A stretch of 64,000 nucleotides of DNA, from positions 6,649,001-6,713,000 of the forward strand of contig NZ_LT607413.1 of assembly GCF_900091495.1 (NCBI RefSeq), written 5' to 3'. How positions within the stretch are numbered: position 1 is the first letter of the stretch; each line of letters starts with the position of its first letter. The notes under the pieces were generated by a model, which was not told where the DNA came from, ran no database searches, and worked only from the letters and a program-made list of their open reading frames with translations. A program made the position numbers and the translations under genes. Positions 60,608 to 64,000 of the stretch are shown here, piece by piece. Origin of the DNA: Micromonospora echinospora (lineage in GTDB: Bacteria > Actinomycetota > Actinomycetes > Mycobacteriales > Micromonosporaceae).

Positions 60608-61492
60608 ATGCGCCTGGTCTCCCTGCTCCCCTCGGCCACGGACATCGTCTACGCGCTCGGCCTCGGCGACGACCTGGTCGGCGTGACCTTCGAGTGCGAC
60701 GTGCCCCCGGCCGACCGGGCCGGCAAGCTCGTGGTGGTGGGCGGCCGGGACACCCGCGGGATGAGCCCGGGCGAGATCGACGCGTACGTCCGGTCGCAGC
60801 GGGCCGCCGGGGCGGACCTGTACACCCTGCACGCCGACGCGCTGGCCGGACTGGAGCCGGACCTCCTCCTCACCCAGGACCTGTGTCGGGTCTGCGCGCT
60901 CCCGGCGGGGCAGCTCACCGAGGCGCTGGACCATCTGGGCTGCCGCGCCGACGTGCTGTCACTGGACCCGTACACCCTGGACGAGGTGCTCGGCACGATC
61001 CTCGCGGTGGGGCATCGCGCGGGCGTACCCGAGCGGGCGGAAGCCCTGGTGGCCGCGCTGCGCGACCGGCTCGCGGCGGTCGCGGCGGCGGTCGGCGGAC
61101 GGCGCCGGCCCCGGGTCGCGGTGGTGGAGTGGGTCGACCCGCCCTTCGCCGCCGGGCACTGGATTCCCGACCTGGTCTCCGCCGCCGGGGGCACGCCGGT
61201 GGCCGCCCACCCGGGCGCCCGGTCGGCGCCGACGACCTGGGCGGCGCTGACCGACGCCGCGCCGGAGGTCGTGCTGGTCGCCCCGTGCGGCTTCGACCTG
61301 GCCGGTGCGACCGGGCAGGCGGAGCAGGTCGCGGCCCGGTTCCCCGGCACGGCGGTGTGGGCCGTGGACGCCGACGCCCTCGTGGTGCGCCCCGGGCCCC
61401 GGCTGGTGGACGGCGTCGAGGCGATCGCCGCGGTCCTGCACCCGGACGCCGTGCCGCCCGCCCCCGCCGACGCGACCGTCCGGGTGGCCTGA
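60608..61492 (+). CDS. BtuF-like cobalamin/siderophore-type binding protein without signal peptide
   Basis: 294 residues from ATG 60608; ATGs at 60596 and 60599 are in frame or near but add only a few residues. The family starts at MRLVSLLPSATDIVYALGLG, and the two-lobe pattern continues with VTFECDVPP, LEPDLLLTQDLCRVCALPAG and VVEWVDPPFAAGHWIPDLV. Homologues are annotated as cobalamin-binding ABC proteins. No signal peptide or lipobox precedes the domain, so it stays in the cytoplasm and cannot be a normal periplasmic binding protein. No transporter genes adjoin it. The upstream gap is 64 bases, so it may be co-transcribed with the MEDS pair. Confidence 0.8.
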   Translation: MRLVSLLPSATDIVYALGLGDDLVGVTFECDVPPADRAGKLVVVGGRDTRGMSPGEIDAYVRSQRAAGADLYTLHADALAGLEPDLLLTQDLCRVCALPAGQLTEALDHLGCRADVLSLDPYTLDEVLGTILAVGHRAGVPERAEALVAALRDRLAAVAAAVGGRRRPRVAVVEWVDPPFAAGHWIPDLVSAAGGTPVAAHPGARSAPTTWAALTDAAPEVVLVAPCGFDLAGATGQAEQVAARFPGTAVWAVDADALVVRPGPRLVDGVEAIAAVLHPDAVPPAPADATVRVA

Positions 61493-61905
61493 CCCCGGTC
61501 CGGGGCCCGCCTCCGACCACCGGCTCCGGCGACCGGCCCCGGTTGCCCGGGCGGGCACCGGCGTCCACAGTGCGTCGACGAGTGGTGGCAGCCGTTGCCG
61601 GCCACCGTATCCGGCTTTCCGAGCTGTCCGACCACTGTGTCCACCGGGCACCGTCCCGGCCTGACCCGAGTCGATTCCCGTCCGACGCCCATGCCGATCC
61701 GGCTCGATTCCTCGTCCGCGCCCGCGTCCGACCCGCGTCGATTCCCCTTCCCCAATCGCGTCTGACCTGCGTCGATTCCCGCCTGCCGGACCGGGGTGGC
61801 GGCAGTCGCGCGGGGTGCCGCGTCGCCGCCGCCCGCCGGCACACCGGGTGACGGGACGATGACCGCGCGGTTTCCGGAATGTTTCCGGCGATCACCCCGC
61901 CGCTA
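61493..61905. other. 413-base region without a gene
   Basis: The only structure seen is a 34-bp tandem array (61662-61796) and a short direct repeat TTTCCGGAATGTTTCCGG near 61871. A promoter for the ribokinase gene begins at 61906. Confidence 0.7.
61662..61796. repeat. Degenerate 34-bp tandem repeat, four units
   Basis: Units start at 61662, 61695, 61729 and 61763 and share (T/C)GACCCGCGTCGATTCCC. TCGATTC occurs at 61671, 61704, 61738 and 61772, spaced 33, 34 and 34 bases. Non-coding, upstream of the ribokinase promoter. Confidence 0.85.
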
Positions 61906-61966
61906 TTGACACCGCCGAGACGGGCTCCCTATGGTCCCCTGAGTTGTACATGGTTGTCCATGAACA
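61906..61966 (+). promoter_or_regulatory. Promoter and operator of the ribokinase operon
   Basis: TTGACA (61906-61911) and TATGGT (61930-61935) with an 18-base spacer form a housekeeping-type promoter. Just downstream, TGTACATGG TTGT CCATGAACA (61945-61966) is an inverted repeat with one mismatch per arm, centred where transcription should start: the classic place for a LacI- or GntR-type repressor. No regulator gene is visible in the window. Confidence 0.65.
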
Positions 61967-61976
61967 TGAGGCCAGG

Positions 61977-62888
61977 ATGAAGATTGCAGTGATCGGCAGC
62001 TACGGCGCCGGGCTCACCATGCGGGTGCCCCGGTTGCCGGTCGCCGGAGAGACCCTCTCCGGGGGTCGTTTCGCCTCCGGACACGGCGGCAAGGGCTCGA
62101 ACCAGGCGGTGGCCGCCGCCCGGCTCGGTGCCGAGGTCAGCCTGCTGACCGCCGTCGGCGCGGACCAGTTCGGCACCGCCGCCCGACAGCTCTGGGCCGA
62201 GGAGGGGATCGACGCCACCGGGGTCCGGACGACCGGCGCCGCCACCATGGTCGGTGTCATCCTCGTCGACGAGCAGGGCGAGAACCGGATCGTCATCGCC
62301 CCCGGCGCGCTGGACGACCTGACGCCGGCCGACGTCGAGGGCTTCGCCGACCGCATCGCCGCCGCCGACCTGGTGGTGGTCTCCCTGGAGATCCCCCTCC
62401 CGGTCGCCGTCGCGGCGCTGCGCGCCGCCCACGAGCGCGGCGTTCGAACGCTGCTCAACCCCGCGCCGGCCGTCCGGCTGCCGGACGAGGCGTGGCGCTG
62501 GATCGACGTCGTGACGCCGAACGCCAGCGAGGCCCGGGTGCTCACCGGCCTCGGCCCGGAAGACCCGGCCACCGGCGACGAACTGGTCGACCTGATCCGC
62601 GCCCGCCACGCCGGCACGATCGTGCTCACCCTCGGCGCCGAGGGTGCCCTGGTCGACCACGACGGGCAGCGGACCCGGGTCGACCCGGTCACCGTGCCGC
62701 GCGTGGTCGACACCACCGGGGCCGGCGACGCCTTCACCGGCGCGCTTGCCGTGGCCCTCGCCCGGGGCGACGCCCTCACCGACGCGGTCCGCTTCGCCGC
62801 CGCGGCCGGCGCCCACACCGTCGGCATCGCCGAGGTGATCCCCGCTCTGCCCCACCCGGACGACGTCGCGGCCCTGCTGAGGAGATGA
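61977..62888 (+). CDS. rbsK: Ribokinase family sugar kinase
   Basis: 303 residues from ATG 61977. PfkB fold: GGKGSNQAVAAARLGAEV near residue 38, the TLLNPAPAVRLPDEAW segment, NASEARVLTG and the catalytic VVDTTGAGDAFTGALAVAL with the general-base Asp. Length and motifs fit ribokinase, phosphorylating D-ribose at O5. A permease of the ribose/xylose family follows directly. The symbol rests on family and context. Confidence 0.85.
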   Translation: MKIAVIGSYGAGLTMRVPRLPVAGETLSGGRFASGHGGKGSNQAVAAARLGAEVSLLTAVGADQFGTAARQLWAEEGIDATGVRTTGAATMVGVILVDEQGENRIVIAPGALDDLTPADVEGFADRIAAADLVVVSLEIPLPVAVAALRAAHERGVRTLLNPAPAVRLPDEAWRWIDVVTPNASEARVLTGLGPEDPATGDELVDLIRARHAGTIVLTLGAEGALVDHDGQRTRVDPVTVPRVVDTTGAGDAFTGALAVALARGDALTDAVRFAAAAGAHTVGIAEVIPALPHPDDVAALLRR

Positions 62889-62893
62889 CACCG

Positions 62894-63925
<1,032 letters not shown>

Positions 63926-63975
63926 CCAGCCCACACCACCACACCCCCATCCCCCACACACAGGGAGCAACCCCG

Positions 63976-64000
63976 ATGAAGCTCACCCTCCGGCGCCGGC
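63976..64000 (+). CDS. Start of the next gene (probably the binding protein), cut by the window edge
   Basis: ATG at 63976 follows CAGGGAGCAA at good spacing. The eight visible codons read MKLTLRRR, a basic N terminus fitting a signal peptide. By operon position it is probably the sugar-binding lipoprotein. Confidence 0.5.

Overview
The window is a very GC-rich chromosomal segment from a filamentous actinomycete, probably a Micromonospora-like member of the Micromonosporaceae. That placement rests on the extreme third-position GC bias, frequent GTG starts, tight GTGA/ATGA translational coupling, and gene content: ROK regulators, CUT1 importers, a DUF574-type methyltransferase, a secreted GH30-ricin protein and an actinobacterial cob cluster. 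No rRNA, tRNA or CRISPR was seen.

Left edge (1-3.6 kb): the end of a plus-strand operon encoding a methyltransferase (partial), a 2-keto-4-pentenoate hydratase/4-oxalocrotonate decarboxylase homologue, a 4-oxalocrotonate tautomerase, a type II thioesterase and an aldehyde dehydrogenase. This resembles lower meta-cleavage enzymes recruited into a natural-product cluster. From 3.7 to 14.1 kb two divergent operons form a carbohydrate locus: two (alpha/alpha)6 glycosidases, a TIM-barrel isomerase and an MDR dehydrogenase face a CUT1 ABC importer, a ROK repressor and a Gfo/Idh/MocA oxidoreductase. A perfect inverted repeat lies in the shared intergenic region.

14.1-36.4 kb: a membrane protein and a five-gene peptide/nickel-type ABC importer precede a cobalamin locus. 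The first B12 riboswitch controls cbiM-cbiN-cbiQ-cbiO-cobK. CobIJ, cobH and cobG lie on the other strand, and a second B12 riboswitch leads cobN. Between convergent cobK and cobIJ lies a 4.2-kb islet of unrelated small genes and wreckage: a SUKH-like gene, an acetyltransferase, an integrase tail, a PPOX-fold protein, a truncated MMPL transporter and a truncated secreted protein. Two tandem secreted SH3-like paralogues follow cobN.

36.5-45.3 kb: a ROK regulator, a secreted GH30 glycosidase with a ricin-type lectin domain, a DUF2786 protein, a TetR-regulated drug efflux pump with a palindromic operator, and a DUF574 methyltransferase. 45.5-53 kb: a four-gene translationally coupled module of SWIM-DUF5691 fusion, MoxR ATPase, DUF5682 protein and VWA protein. 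This is the strongest candidate here for a poorly described multi-protein system. A tryptophan-dioxygenase-like gene runs convergently and overlaps the VWA gene on the opposite strand.

55.4-64 kb: an orphan Phd-like protein, an FMN-dependent glutamate-synthase-like enzyme, a secreted M28 peptidase, a tandem MEDS-STAS/MEDS-kinase signalling pair, a BtuF-like binding protein without signal peptide, and the start of a ribose-type operon behind a clear promoter and operator. Two long non-coding stretches (around 40.3 and 55.1 kb) share a 23-bp repeat and are each bracketed by the same inverted arms around minisatellites. They look like two copies of an unnamed repeat element.
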